Positions 31,375-41,786 of a DNA stretch of 64,000 nucleotides are shown here, in pieces. Within the stretch, counting starts at the first letter, position 1. Each line of letters opens with the position of its first letter. The notes under the pieces were generated by a model. The model searched no databases. It had not been told where the DNA came from and saw nothing but the letters and a program-made list of their open reading frames with translations. A program made the position numbers and the translations under genes. The stretch is from Trichomonas vaginalis G3. Lineage: Eukaryota; Parabasalia; Trichomonadida; Trichomonadidae. The stretch is from contig NC_067205.1 in NCBI RefSeq assembly GCF_026262505.1, positions 7,254,001-7,318,000 on the forward strand, in the 5' to 3' direction.

Positions 31375-31380
31375 TCATTA
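31375..31380 (+). promoter_or_regulatory. Initiator (Inr) element for the integrase gene
   Basis: TCATTA sits six bases (A to ATG) before the ATG at 31383 and fits the trichomonad Inr. This argues against the in-frame TTG at 31362 as start. Confidence 0.6.
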
Positions 31381-31382
31381 GA

Positions 31383-32357
31383 ATGAATCCTTACAAAGGG
31401 TATGTCGATCGAATTTACCTAATTGGTATTTCCAATCAGATTGAAGAAGGTAAAATGACATGGGAAGAAGCTTGCACCCATGTTCCCATCGCCCCAACCC
31501 TTCAATCAAATGATTTCAAATATTTAGATGTTTCAAAATCTTTTTTACAAAATCAATTTAGCTTACAGAATATCCCATTGCCTAAAGGCAAGAAAGGTCG
31601 TAGGGTCAATCCCTACGACCAAATCAAAGCTCTTGCTGTGATACATGACCACTGGGCCTTTCCCTGTGGTCAAACAAAACAATGGAAACGTTTGAAATTA
31701 CAACAAATTGATGTATCTTATAGAGAAGTACGCAGATACTTCAAAGAAAATCATTTCACCAAGACGCGATTAGAGCATGCCGGGCCAGAAACAGCAGTAA
31801 GATATTGGGCGCTTTCACCCAATCTTATCTGGCACGCAGATGTTCATTATTTTAGGGGTGTTCGTGGCCAGTATATTTATGGCATAATCGACGATTTTAG
31901 CCGCAAAGTCCTAGCGTGTATACAAATACCAGATATGCTGGCAGCGACGACAGCGAACGTTGCGGCTTCCGCCTTCATTGAATTTGGCGCCCCTTATTGT
32001 TTCTGGACCGACAACGGTTCAGAAAATAGGGGCGCCTTTCAAGATCTACTTGATCTTTGGGGCGTCCAATGGCGGCATACAGACTCTCATTCTCCCTACC
32101 AAAATGGGAAGATTGAGAGATTCTGGCCGACATTGGAGCGCTGCCAAAGCATTCAGGCTATTCCTGCCTTTATTTGGGAGTACAATAATAACACACCGCA
32201 TGAAGATCTCCCAATTAATCCATTAACTGGAACAAATTACACGCCATATCAAATGTATCAGCTGAAACCGAAATACACAAATGCAGATACAGAAAGGTTG
32301 TGGCAAATATGGGATACAGTTACAGGCATGACCGCTGTTGACACATTCACAGCGTAA
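31383..32357 (+). CDS. DDE (rve-type) integrase/transposase
   Basis: 324 residues, frame intact. The N-terminal ~130 residues are basic and probably bind DNA. The catalytic core has the three acidic residues in WHADVHYF, WTDNGSEN and GKIERFW, with the last two about 35 residues apart (D-D-35-E), plus GIIDDFSRKV and HSPYQNGK as in retroviral-type and IS3/IS481-like integrases. It should cut and join element ends. It differs from the Maverick integrase remnant near 59 kb. The gene lies just outside the palindromic element: its TAA stop is the first half of the TAATAA target duplication. An integrase of this fold typically makes 4-6-bp duplications, so it or a relative could be the enzyme that moved the palindrome; that is inference. 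Confidence 0.88.
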   Translation: MNPYKGYVDRIYLIGISNQIEEGKMTWEEACTHVPIAPTLQSNDFKYLDVSKSFLQNQFSLQNIPLPKGKKGRRVNPYDQIKALAVIHDHWAFPCGQTKQWKRLKLQQIDVSYREVRRYFKENHFTKTRLEHAGPETAVRYWALSPNLIWHADVHYFRGVRGQYIYGIIDDFSRKVLACIQIPDMLAATTANVAASAFIEFGAPYCFWTDNGSENRGAFQDLLDLWGVQWRHTDSHSPYQNGKIERFWPTLERCQSIQAIPAFIWEYNNNTPHEDLPINPLTGTNYTPYQMYQLKPKYTNADTERLWQIWDTVTGMTAVDTFTA

Positions 32358-32360
32358 TAA
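32355..32360. other. Left target-site duplication TAATAA
   Basis: TAATAA directly precedes the left terminus TAGTTAGTATCCC and is repeated directly after the right terminus. It overlaps the integrase stop codon. Confidence 0.8.
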
Positions 32361-32372
32361 TAGTTAGTATCC

Positions 32373-32417
32373 CTAAGTTGTGTACTGTGGCACTGCGCGC
32401 CTCCGTACACCACTTAG
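32373..32417. repeat. Left terminal hairpin (type A)
   Basis: CTAAGTTGTGTAC pairs with GTACACCACTTAG around a 19-base loop containing GGCACTGCG, 12 bases inside the element end. The mirrored copy is at 53396-53440. Confidence 0.75.
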
Positions 32418-32582
32418 CGGTTTTGACACTTTACGAAACCTGTAACGTATATTTTACAACACAACCATAACACCAACTTAACCTTAAATATTTACAAAAC
32501 CATCTGACACATAAACGACTTCACTAACGACTTCACTAAATAAAAAATAACCTTATTTTATTTATTTTCCAACTTTTTTATT

Positions 32583-32588
32583 TCATTA
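32583..32588 (+). promoter_or_regulatory. Initiator (Inr) element for the 144-aa gene, left arm
   Basis: TCATTA 11 bases (A to ATG) before the start codon; the mirrored copy lies at 53213-53218 in the right arm. It suggests the element's genes use the host initiator. Confidence 0.55.
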
Positions 32589-32595
32589 CAAAGAC

Positions 32596-33030
32596 ATGTC
32601 CGACTACATTTACTATGACTCTTTCCCAGAACGTTTCCGTGAACTATTCAAAACTCAAGTAAAACTGAGAAACATGCATTTTAACAAAGACAGACCCATT
32701 GACGATGAAAGAAACCCTGAATATATTACAATCCCATATGACGCAAAATTCATTGCATACATTCCTTATGGTCGCAGAGGAACGAAAACTATTTCAACAA
32801 AGACGAAAAATTATTTCTGGAGCGATGAAGAAAATTGCCTTATCTACATAAATGCATACTTAAATAAAGCTACATATTGTACAAAAGAAGGTTGGACTGG
32901 ATTTGAGCTCTACATATACGACGACGATGGAAACAGACGTTGTGTATACCCATACGATAATATGTACCATTGTTTTCATCAAGCATTAAACGAATACATA
33001 GTCAGTAAGGATCTCATTCCTGTTGAGTAG
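32596..33030 (+). CDS. 144-aa protein of the terminal cassette, left copy
   Basis: Unrecognised. MSDYIYYDSFPERFRELF opens the protein. The rest is rich in Tyr and aromatic residues and reads as beta-strands (FIAYIPYG, NCLIYINAYL, FELYIYDDDGNRR). The stretch from EENCLIYI to the end can be laid beside ENTFYQI...YDTNGKR of the 108-aa protein, suggesting a shared small beta fold. There is no membrane segment or signal. It is the outermost gene, 235 bp from the element end, and is preceded by an Inr. The same protein is encoded in the right arm. It may bind the adjacent terminal hairpin, which is inference. Confidence 0.75.
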   Translation: MSDYIYYDSFPERFRELFKTQVKLRNMHFNKDRPIDDERNPEYITIPYDAKFIAYIPYGRRGTKTISTKTKNYFWSDEENCLIYINAYLNKATYCTKEGWTGFELYIYDDDGNRRCVYPYDNMYHCFHQALNEYIVSKDLIPVE

Positions 33031-33117
33031 ATATGCTTTATTTTTGTTCCCACATTTATTTAAAAATTAATGATATCACCACCCTCACACGTATGAAAAC
33101 ATAGCACAAAAATAAAT

Positions 33118-33180
33118 TTAGGTGAAGTGGTGAGATCTCACCTCTTTTTTCACCTGTTTTTTCACCCTGTTGAATTCATT
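33118..33180. repeat. Cassette-boundary block with BglII-centred palindrome
   Basis: Contains GGTGAGATCTCACC followed by spaced TCACC half-sites, and ends at GAATTCA. An equivalent block at about 33785-33905 follows the 108-aa gene. In the right arm one copy lies beside each 727-bp unit. It marks the inner edge of every cassette. Confidence 0.7.
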
Positions 33181-33252
33181 GCTTTATAACTCTCTTCCTT
33201 TCTCCAACTCTTCTAGCTTCTTCTTAAGTTCAGCAATGTTAGTTAGTATACC

Positions 33253-33295
33253 TATCTTGGGTACGGCGGCACTGCGTTCCACCTTGTCCAAGATA
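33253..33295. repeat. Internal hairpin related to the terminus (type B)
   Basis: TATCTTGG pairs with CCAAGATA around a loop with GGCACTGCG. It is preceded by TAGTTAGTATACC, close to the true terminus TAGTTAGTATCCC. It looks like a second allele of the element end lying inside the arm. Confidence 0.7.
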
Positions 33296-33420
33296 ACGGT
33301 TTGACACTTTAGAAAACCGTTAAAGTTTATTTTACAACACAAACACAAACACCAACTTAACCTTAAATATTTATAAAGCCGCCAACCACTTCACCTCACT
33401 ACTGTAAAAAATAAACGTTC

Positions 33421-33747
33421 TCACTTACAAAAGTATTGCAACTCTTCCCATTGCTGTGCTTCACACAATAGTTCATATTCTTCAGTATCGCTGCTGTCGC
33501 TCCAATCGTCAGAGTCAAAGTCACTGTCAAAATGAATGTTAGTAAGTTTTGACAAAGCTAATGAAACACGTTTACCGTTTGTATCGTATGCTTGTATAAA
33601 CTTTCCATTCTTCATTCCTTCATAAACGCTCAAACTAACTTTACCCTTTCTCCCTCGTATCTGATAGAATGTATTTTCACGAGGAACGAAGAACAAATTC
33701 TTGAACTCATGACCGTTGTAGTTTGTTATCTCAATAGTTTTCGTCAT
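33421..33747 (-). CDS. 108-aa acidic-tailed protein, left arm
   Basis: Unrecognised by name. The first ~70 residues are basic to neutral and beta-rich (FKNLFFVPRENTFYQIRG, KVSLSVYEG, FIQAYDTNGKRVSLALSKL). The end is strongly acidic (DSDFDSDDWSDSSDTEEYE). The YDTNGKRVSLALSKL part resembles the strand pattern of NUMOD4-like modules that accompany HNH endonucleases, so DNA binding is possible. The left arm has one copy; the right arm has four identical copies in a tandem array. It lies between a type B hairpin and a palindrome block. Confidence 0.7.
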   Translation of the reverse strand: MTKTIEITNYNGHEFKNLFFVPRENTFYQIRGRKGKVSLSVYEGMKNGKFIQAYDTNGKRVSLALSKLTNIHFDSDFDSDDWSDSSDTEEYELLCEAQQWEELQYFCK

Positions 33748-33911
33748 TTATATAAAAATAAAATAAAAATAAAATAAAAAATAAACTTAAAAATTAATGA
33801 TATCACCACCCTCACACGTATGAAAACATAGCACAAAAATAGATTTAGGTGAAGTGGTGAGATCTCACCTCTTTTTTCACCCTGTTTTTTCACCCTGTTG
33901 AATTCATTGCT

Positions 33912-34148
33912 TTATAACTCTCTTCCTTTATCCAACTCTTCTAACTTCTTCTTAAGTTCAGCAATGTTGTCCTCATGAAGTTTAATCTTTCTCAAAATTC
34001 CTTCTTTATCTAATGGTTGCTTTATCTTTCTAAACTGAACTCTACCATCTTTCATAGTATGAATGTAAAAACCTTCTGGAATAGTTCCTGATTTAAGGTA
34101 TTCTACCAAAAACTTTTGTTTAATTGCTTCAGTGACTTTAGTCGTCAT
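33912..34148 (-). CDS. 78-aa protein with C-terminal coiled coil, left arm
   Basis: MTTKVTEAIKQKFLVEYL, a short strand-rich middle (GFYIHTMKDGRVQFRKI) and a heptad-like tail (LRKIKLHEDNIAELKKKLEEL). It may be a small dimeric regulator. The right-arm copy differs at two residues in the tail. The last ~17 codons of this gene are repeated next to each type B terminus, including at 33189-33238 here. That shows an element end once joined to the inside of this gene. Confidence 0.65.
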   Translation of the reverse strand: MTTKVTEAIKQKFLVEYLKSGTIPEGFYIHTMKDGRVQFRKIKQPLDKEGILRKIKLHEDNIAELKKKLEELDKGREL

Positions 34149-34767
34149 TTTACTCTAAGGTGAAGCTAGCACAACGATAATGGATTTCATGACTTTTTAG
34201 TATTTCATGCAATCTTAACAGATAGCCTTACAAGTACTTCCAGTGTCCCTAGCTGTCCCTCCTTTTTATATAACTCCATGACATTTATAATCTCGCGAAA
34301 CTTAACAGGTAGCATAACAGATTAAAATCAGATGAGGTTTTGAACCAAAATTTCTAAGCAACGTTGTCAAGGATTTTGAGGAACTAGGGACAGAGTGTGG
34401 CAAAGTCCAAGATTTAATTTATCTTCATCTGTTTCATCAGCTATCTCATCTAATATGCCAATATTTTATTCATAACTCGTGGCAAACTCACTAACTTTCG
34501 TTATGTTCATCTGCATGCTTCATCTGATAGAAAGTATGACTTTCATTAACTCTGTGAGATAATGAAAACTACTAGGGACAGAGACCATGGCAAAGTTTAT
34601 GACTTTCATTATTTCCAGAACTTAATGAAAACTACTAGGGACAGAGACCATGGCAAAGTTCATGATTTAATTTATTCTCTCACTAACAACAACCACAAAC
34701 TCCAACACTAACGACAAACACTAACAACAATCACAAACTCCAACACTAACAACAAAAATAAATGTCC
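34149..34767. other. Noncoding stretch, left arm
   Basis: About 620 bp upstream of the 78-aa gene, mirrored at 48917-49472. It contains a twice-repeated segment with CTAGGGACAGAGACCATGGC. No frame is seen; it is probably promoter and leader sequence. Confidence 0.5.
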
Positions 34768-35010
34768 TCACTTCTTAACAAAGTAATATGTGCTTCTTAC
34801 ACCACCATAGCTCAAACGTTTCTTTTCAAACATCGATTGAAACTTATTTTGAGCCATTGGCTTTAGTCTCTTTTTCTTCAAATACGCCAAGAAATCTTCT
34901 TCACATCTTTTCACTTCATAGCCTTCTTTAAACTCCTCCTTGTTAAGTTCTATGAAATCCTTTATCTCATTCTTTGTTGCAATGGCTTCTTCACGAACGA
35001 CATCATGAAC
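34768..35010 (-). other. Short reading frame without its own ATG start, left arm
   Basis: Eighty codons plus a stop, reading VREEAIATKNEIKDFIELN ... GGVRSTYYFVKK, mirrored exactly at 48674-48916. The basic ending with GGVRSTYYFVKK resembles the small C-terminal winged domain of D5-type helicases. It lies beyond the 44-bp minisatellite and may be untranslated. Confidence 0.4.
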
Positions 35011-35470
35011 TATTTCATTATTGCATGTATGACCTCCTCACTGTTCTCATGAACTATTTCATCATTGCATTCATGTATGACCTCCTCACTGTTCTCATGA
35101 ACTATTTCATTATTGCATGAACGACCTCCTTACTGTTCTCATGAACTATTTCATTATTGCATGTATGACCTCCTCACTGTTCTCATGAACTATTTCATTA
35201 TTGCATGAACGACCTCCTTACTGTTCTCATGAACTATTTCATTATTGCATGAACGACCTCCTTACTGTTCTCATGAACGACCTCCTCACTGTTCTCATGA
35301 ACTATTTCATTATTGCATGAACGACCTCCTCACTGTTCTTATGAACTATTTCATTATTGCATGAACGACCTCCTCACTGTTCTCATGAACTATTTCATTA
35401 TTGCATGTATGACCTCCTCACTGTTCTCATGAACTATTTCATTATTGCATGAACGACCTCCTTACTGTCT
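35011..35470. repeat. 44-bp minisatellite, left arm
   Basis: About ten units with CATGAACTATTTCATTATTG and CCTCCTCACTGTTCT, with small length variants. It overlaps the end of the helicase frame. The right-arm counterpart is at 48258-48673. Confidence 0.8.
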
Positions 35471-37667
35471 TTCATAAGCGTTTCAAAGTCTCCTTTACTC
35501 ATTACTTCAATCTCATGCTGTTCACAGTAGTACTTAAACTCACTGTATATGTCTTTGTTGTATGTTATATTGCTTCCCATGTACTCCATGAATTTTTCAA
35601 GCACTTCCTCATAATTCACTGTTTCTTTCTTTCCACGACCTTCTAATATCATACTTGCTTCGTAAATATAACTTCTTGCAGAACCGTCTCGCTTTCTACT
35701 TCTCTTCACAAATTCTCTCATCTTGCCACCAAATACATTTGAACTACATGCAAAGAATTCATTCTCCTTCGCAAACTCTTTATATCTTCTGTAGCACTCT
35801 GTACAATTCCATCCGGATACAAACTTTTCATAGAACTCCTCGTAAAACATTTGGTAAGGTGTTTTGTTCATTTCGATGAGTTCTTGTTTAGCCCTGGTGA
35901 ATGGTATCTTCCTTACATCAAATTCACTTAAATCTTTCTCATGAAGTACGTCAGTAAGTTTGAATAAAACTCTTCATTAAAGCTTTCAATGAGATTTGAG
36001 AAATATTCGTAATTTCCTTTGTATCTGCTGCTTACGTCAATGACAACAAATCTTCTGTCGTCTTTGTCAATCTTTACTGAGTTGAAGTTGTTAGATATCA
36101 TGATGATATTACAAACATTCTCTATCTTTCTTACTGGCTGACACTTCTGATTTAAGTCCAACTGAGTCTCTGTTACTATTGACTTTAGTGCGTCGTGGTT
36201 CATGACCTTAGACGTATCGCATGAGCTTAGTTCATTGCATACGATGAGCTTCATGTTCTCAATAGCAGCATTGAATCTACCAACCACATTCTCTATTGCC
36301 GTTATATTATTGTTGGCGTACTTGCTAATGAGCTCGCATAGAACATTACTAAGTACATTCTTACCAGTTCCTTGCTTTCCTATTAACAAAAGTACTGTTC
36401 CAGTCTTTCCACAAGGATTTTGAACGATGTAGGCGAACCAGTTCAAAACATACTCATAAAGCTCTTCATCCTCATTACATATGACATCGTGAACATGTTT
36501 CAAATATCCTTCAATAACGTTCTCATCTACTTCATTCAGTACCTCATACTCATATCCTCTGAAATAGCTGTAAATGTCATCTCTTTCGTCAAAGAATCTC
36601 ATGCCTGACTTCATAAGATAGTTCTTGTTCTGACCCGCTTCATAAATCATCAGTGCGTTCACATCCTTCTCCTCAATACGTCCTACATAAATACTCTTCA
36701 TGAGCTTATTGAATTCCTTGCTATCTACTGACACAAGTGTTGTTGTGTCTCGTATTCCATCATAATCTTTCACTAGATATGTCATACGTGCTCCGTCAAT
36801 AACAACAACACATCTTCTTAAGTCATTTATAACACTAGCTATGTCAATACCGTCCTCACTCATGTACTTATTTTTCCTCAAGTCCTTTAGTGTGAAAGTG
36901 TCTCTAAGTTCTATTTCAAACAATTCATTTACACATCCTTTGCAATACTTCTCTATAAAATATTTCTGTCGTTCTTTACTAAGTTTCTTAACAGCTCTGA
37001 AGAACCATGTGTTTTGACTCAAACATCCTTCACAACTTCTCTCATTCATTCCTAGTTCTTTCATGTCATTATCTTCAACCTCTATGGTCTCATTGACTAA
37101 GGTCAAAGGGTTCTTAGTCATTGCTGGTCTTATCTGAAACAATGTTTGTGCAACAGGTTTAACTAGTTCAGCAACGTCCTTCCTTAATATGAATAGCTGT
37201 TTCCACTCATCTTTGCTAACAGTTCTTTCATAACCACTGACAGTAATGATTTCATTTGCTGACCTTAGACACTTATGTTCTATCATTTGTATTGCTTTTG
37301 TGTAAGGCTTTCGTGAGCATAGGTTGTATATGTCATTCCTGCAATGTTCATTCATGCCAATAGTACTAAATCCTTTCTTTGCTGTTGAGTGCATAATATC
37401 CATTAGTTCCTGTGTTCGTATTGCTGTCTCATAAAATACAACAAGACCTTTGTCATCTATGACGTACTTACCGAAAACATTGCTTATATTCTTTAACCAT
37501 GAAATAACATCCTCATTCATGCTGTCAAACATGAAGTAAGGTCTTACATACTCTTCACTTATAAGATACTCCACAAAGTACTTGTTAAGCTCTATGTCCT
37601 CGTGAGCGATTTCATTAGGTTTGATATTAGTTCCTTTTGTCATTGCTGTCATGTACTTCACTCTCAT
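35434..37667 (-). pseudogene. D5-type SF3 helicase gene, left-arm copy, broken
   Basis: Inverted copy of the intact gene at 46063-48294, almost identical in sequence but with its frame broken (about one break). It keeps the Walker A region, the SF3 motifs and the N-terminal part. Such helicases unwind DNA at replication origins of viruses and plasmid-like elements. Because the right-arm copy is whole, the element would still have a full-length helicase. Confidence 0.8.
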
Positions 37668-37767
37668 AGTTCCTTTCAATAGCGTAAAAGTACTTCATTG
37701 TTTCATAACTGCTCTAAATTCTGTTCAAAATTCGTACAACATAACTTTTTAACATTAGTGAAAGAAC

Positions 37768-38472
37768 ATGAGCGAAACAACAACATCTAACATTACAGAA
37801 GAAGTCAATGACAATGCCGATGAAAACATTACAGAAGGAGCTAGTGAAAATATTGACGAGTTCAGTGAGGAAGAAGATATTGAGGACGTCAATGAGAACG
37901 TTAGTGGGGAACAAACTCAATGGGAAACATTGAGAAATCATGAAGATTATGAGATTTGTACGACATATCCTTTTACTATTCGTCGAAAGAAAGACAAACA
38001 TATTATGAGTGAATACTTAAATAATTATGGTTATATTGTGCTTAGTTTAAACAACAAAATGTACTTAAAGCATAGAATTATTGCAGAACAGTGGATTGAA
38101 AATCCAAACAATTTGAAAGAAATAGACCATATAAATCATGATAGAACGGACAACAGAATCTCAAACCTTCGTTGGTGTTCTAGATCTGAAAACAATAGAA
38201 ATAAAAGCAAGTATGGCGATATAGTTTATGAGTTCGTTGATGAAATATCTGACGAAGCTGTTGAAATAACAGATTATGGTAAGCATTCGTTTGAGTTCTA
38301 CTACTATGTTGAGAATGAGGACGCATTCTATTATTATACAGGTCTTAACTATCGAAAACTTCATATAAACTTTACAAAAACAGGTGCTGCTTATGTTTCT
38401 ATGATAGATACAGAAAACAAGAGTGTAATTTTATTCATAAACAAATTCAAACGCTTGTACGGCTTCATGTAG
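37768..38472 (+). CDS. NUMOD4-HNH endonuclease, left-arm copy
   Basis: 234 residues. An acidic Asn/Glu-rich N-terminus (residues 1-50) precedes a NUMOD4-type module (WETLRNHEDYEI ... TIRRKKDKHIMSEYL ... YGYIVLSLNNKMYLKHRIIAEQWI). An HNH core follows: EIDHINHDRTDNRISNLRW with CSRSENNRNKS. The ~90-residue tail is beta-rich and unassigned. The HNH histidine and asparagines are present, so it should cut or nick DNA. HNH-NUMOD4 proteins are typical of homing endonucleases and phage replication genes. It is divergently paired with the helicase, with about 100 bp between the starts. It differs from the right-arm copy by a single residue. It may initiate recombination that keeps the two arms alike, or generate replication ends; both are inference. 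Confidence 0.85.
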   Translation: MSETTTSNITEEVNDNADENITEGASENIDEFSEEEDIEDVNENVSGEQTQWETLRNHEDYEICTTYPFTIRRKKDKHIMSEYLNNYGYIVLSLNNKMYLKHRIIAEQWIENPNNLKEIDHINHDRTDNRISNLRWCSRSENNRNKSKYGDIVYEFVDEISDEAVEITDYGKHSFEFYYYVENEDAFYYYTGLNYRKLHINFTKTGAAYVSMIDTENKSVILFINKFKRLYGFM

Positions 38473-38809
38473 GACAAACATTATTTTTCAACACTAACGC
38501 CAACACGTAGGACAAACATTCATGACTAACATTACTGTATAACATAAATGTTTTGTCATGACTTCATCGTATATGTTTTGTCATGACTTCATCGTATATG
38601 TTTTGTCATGACTTCTTCGTATATGCTTTGTCATGACTTCATCGTAATGAACGTATATGCTTTGTCATGACTTCATCGTATATGTTTTGTCATGATTTTA
38701 TCGTAAATGATTTGTCATGATTTTATCGTAAATGATTTGTCAAGATTTCATCGTAATGAGTGTAAATGAACCAAAAATAATGTTTACGTTCATGTTTGAC
38801 AACAACACA

Positions 38810-39060
38810 GAAGGAAGGCAGTTATGAATTATTTTTGAAGAACTGAAGGTGCTACCATGTTACCATGTGCTACCAGGTTAATGAACTTCTCTGAAAAAGT
38901 GTGACAACATGACATTTTGACAACACAGCAGGGGAAGGCAGTTATGAATTATTTTTGAAGAACTGAAGGTGCTACCATGTTACCATGTGCTACCAGGTTA
39001 ATGAACTTCTCTGAAAAAATGAGACAACATGACATTTTGACAACACAGCAGGAAATAAAT
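38810..39060 (+). repeat. Two ~120-bp satellite units, left arm (first cluster)
   Basis: Units contain GCTACCATGTTACCATGTGC, ACTTCTCTGAAAAA and GACAACATGACATTTTGACA. A second pair lies at 39322-39575. The same satellite family forms the array at 59770-62097. Confidence 0.85.
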
Positions 39061-39182
39061 GTTTACGTAAATGTTTTGTCAAGACTTCTTCGTATATGCT
39101 TTGTCAAACTTCTTCGTAAATGTTTTGTCATGATTTCATCGTAATGAGCGTAAATGACCCAAAAATAATGTTTAGGTGAAGA

Positions 39183-39196
39183 GGTGAGATCTCACC
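39183..39196. repeat. BglII-centred perfect palindrome (representative)
   Basis: GGTGAGATCTCACC, followed by two spaced CTCACCT half-sites separated by CTTTT. About seven such blocks occur in the left iteron field (for example near 39702, 39855, 40503, 40858, 41425 and 41607) and a similar set in the right arm. It could be a dimer binding site or nuclease target. Confidence 0.8.
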
Positions 39197-39321
39197 TCTT
39201 TTCTCACCTCTTTTCTCACCTCATTGAATTTTCATGATTTTATCGTAAATGATTTGTCAAGATTTCATCGTAATGAGTGTAAATGAACCAAAAATAATGT
39301 TTACGTTCATGTTTGACAACA

Positions 39322-39575
39322 ACACAGAAGGAAGGCAGTTATGAATTATTTTTGAAGAACTGAAGGTGCTACCATGTTACCATGTGCTACCAGGTTAATG
39401 AACTTCTCTGAAAAAGTGTGACAACATGACATTTTGACAACACAGCAGGGGAAGGCAGTTATGAATTATTTTTGAAGAACTGAAGGTGCTACCATGTTAC
39501 CATGTGCTACCAGGTTAATGAACTTCTCTGAAAAAATGAGACAACATGACATTTTGACAACACAGCAGGAAATAA
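39322..39575 (+). repeat. Two ~120-bp satellite units, left arm (second cluster)
   Basis: Same units as the first cluster and embedded in the same flanks, so this is a segmental duplication of about 0.5 kb within the iteron field. Confidence 0.8.
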
Positions 39576-41772
39576 ATGTTTACGTAAATGTTTTGTCAAG
39601 ACTTCTTCGTATATGCTTTGTCAAACTTCTTCGTAAATGTTTTGTCATGATTTCATCGTAATGAGCGTAAATGACCCAAAAATAATGTTTAGGTGAAGAG
39701 GTGAGATCTCACCTCTTTTCTCACCTCTTTTCTCACCTCATTGAATTTTCATGATTTCTTCGTATATGCTTTGTCAAACTTCTTCGTAAATGTTTTGTCA
39801 TGATTTCATCGTAATGAGCGTAAATGACCCAAAAATAATGTTTAGGTGAAGAGGTGAGATCTCACCTCTTTTCTCACCTCTTTTCTCACCTCATTGAATT
39901 TTCATGATTTCTTCATCGTAATGAGCGTATATGCTTTGTCATGATTTCATCGTAAATGATTTGTCAAACATGAACGTAAATGATTTGTCAAAACTTCATC
40001 GTATATGCTTTGTCAAGACTTCTTCATCGTAATGAGCGTAAATGTTTTGTCATGATTTCATCGTATATGTTTTGTCAAACATGAACGTAAATGATTTGTC
40101 GAAACTTCATCGTATATGTTTTGTCATGATTTCATCGTATATGCTTTGTCATGACTTCTTCATCGTAATGAACGTATATGCTTTGTCAAACATGAACGTA
40201 AATGATTTGTCGAAACTTCATCGTATATGTTTTGTCATGACTTCTTCATTGTAATGAACGTATATGCTTTGTCAAGACTTCTTCATCGTAATGAGCGTAA
40301 ATGATTTGTCGAAACTTCATCGTATATGCTTTGTCAAACATGAACGTAAATGATTTGTCGAAACTTCTTCATCGTAATGAGTGTAAATGTTTTGTCATGA
40401 TTTCTTCGTTTATGTTTTGTCATGATTTCATCGTATATGCTTTGTCAAGACTTCTTCATCGTAATGAGCGTAAATCAGACAAAAATATATTTTAGGTGAA
40501 GAGGTGAGATCTCACCTCTTTTCTCACCTCTTTTCTCACCTCATGAATTTTCATGATTTCTTCTTCGTATATGCTTTGTCAAAACTTCATCGTACATGTT
40601 TTGTCATGATTTCTTCGTATATGTTTTGTCATGACTTCTTCGTTTATGTTTTGTCATGACTTCATCGTAAATGTTTTGTCATGACTTCTTCGTTTATGTT
40701 TTGTCATGATTTCATCGTATATGTTTTGTCATGATTTCATTGTAAATGATTTGTCAAAACTTCATCGTATATGCTTTGTCATGACTTCTTCGTAAATGTT
40801 TTGTCATGATTTCATCGTAATGAGCGTAAATCAGACAAAAATATATTTTAGGTGAAGAGGTGAGATCTCACCTCTTTTCTCACCTCATTGAATTTTCATG
40901 ACTTCTTCATCGTAATGAGCGTATATGCTTTGTCATGATTTCATCGTAAATGATTTGTCATGATTTCTTCGTTTATGTTTTGTCAAACATGAACGTAAAT
41001 GATTTGTCATGATTTCATCGTATATGCTTTGTCAAACATGAACGTAAATGATTTGTCAAAACTTCATCGTATATGCTTTGTCATGACTTCTTCGTTTATG
41101 TTTTGTCATGATTTCATCGTAAATGATTTGTCATGATTTCTTCGTTTATGTTTTGTCATGACTTCTTCATCGTAATGAGCGTATATGCTTTGTCATGATT
41201 TCATCGTAAATGATTTGTCGAAACTTCATCGTATATGCTTTGTCATGACTTCTTCGTAAATGTTTTGTCATGATTTCATCGTATATGTTTTGTCATGATT
41301 TCATTGTAAATGATTTGTCAAAACTTCATCGTATATGCTTTGTCATGACTTCTTCGTAAATGTTTTGTCATGATTTCATCGTAATGAGCGTAAATCAGAC
41401 AAAAATATATTTTAGGTGAAGAGGTGAGATCTCACCTCTTTTCTCACCTCTTTTCTCACCTCATGAATTTTCATGATTTCTTCATCGTATATGCTTTGTC
41501 AAACATGAACGTAAATGATTTGTCGAAACTTCATCGTATATGCTTTGTCAAGACTTCTTCATCGTAATGAGCGTAAATCAGACAAAAATATATTTTAGGT
41601 GAAGAGGTGAGATCTCACCTCTTTTCTCACCTCATGAATTTTCATGATTTCTTCATCGTATATGCTTTGTCAAACATGAACGTATATGCTTTGTCAAACA
41701 TGAACGTAAATGTTTCGTCATGATTTCATCGTAATGAGCGTAAATGATCCAAAAATAATGTTTATGTTAGAA

Positions 41773-41786
41773 TGTTAGATCTAACA
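41773..41786. repeat. Variant palindrome at the inner end of the left arm
   Basis: TGTTAGATCTAACA with following CTAACAT half-sites. It keeps the architecture of the common block, but every half-site is changed in the same way. The mirrored copy is at 42292-42305. Confidence 0.8.

Larger units (their letters stand above)
38540..41760. repeat. Iterated ~25-bp repeat field, left arm
   Basis: Dozens of variants of TTTGTCATGATTTCATCG joined by TATATGC or TAAATGA, often with AATGAGCG spacers. The field is interrupted by BglII-centred palindromes and by the ~120-bp satellite. No genuine genes are seen; the short frames inside are repeat artefacts. It resembles an iteron field that could serve as a replication origin or arm-pairing region. 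Confidence 0.8.
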
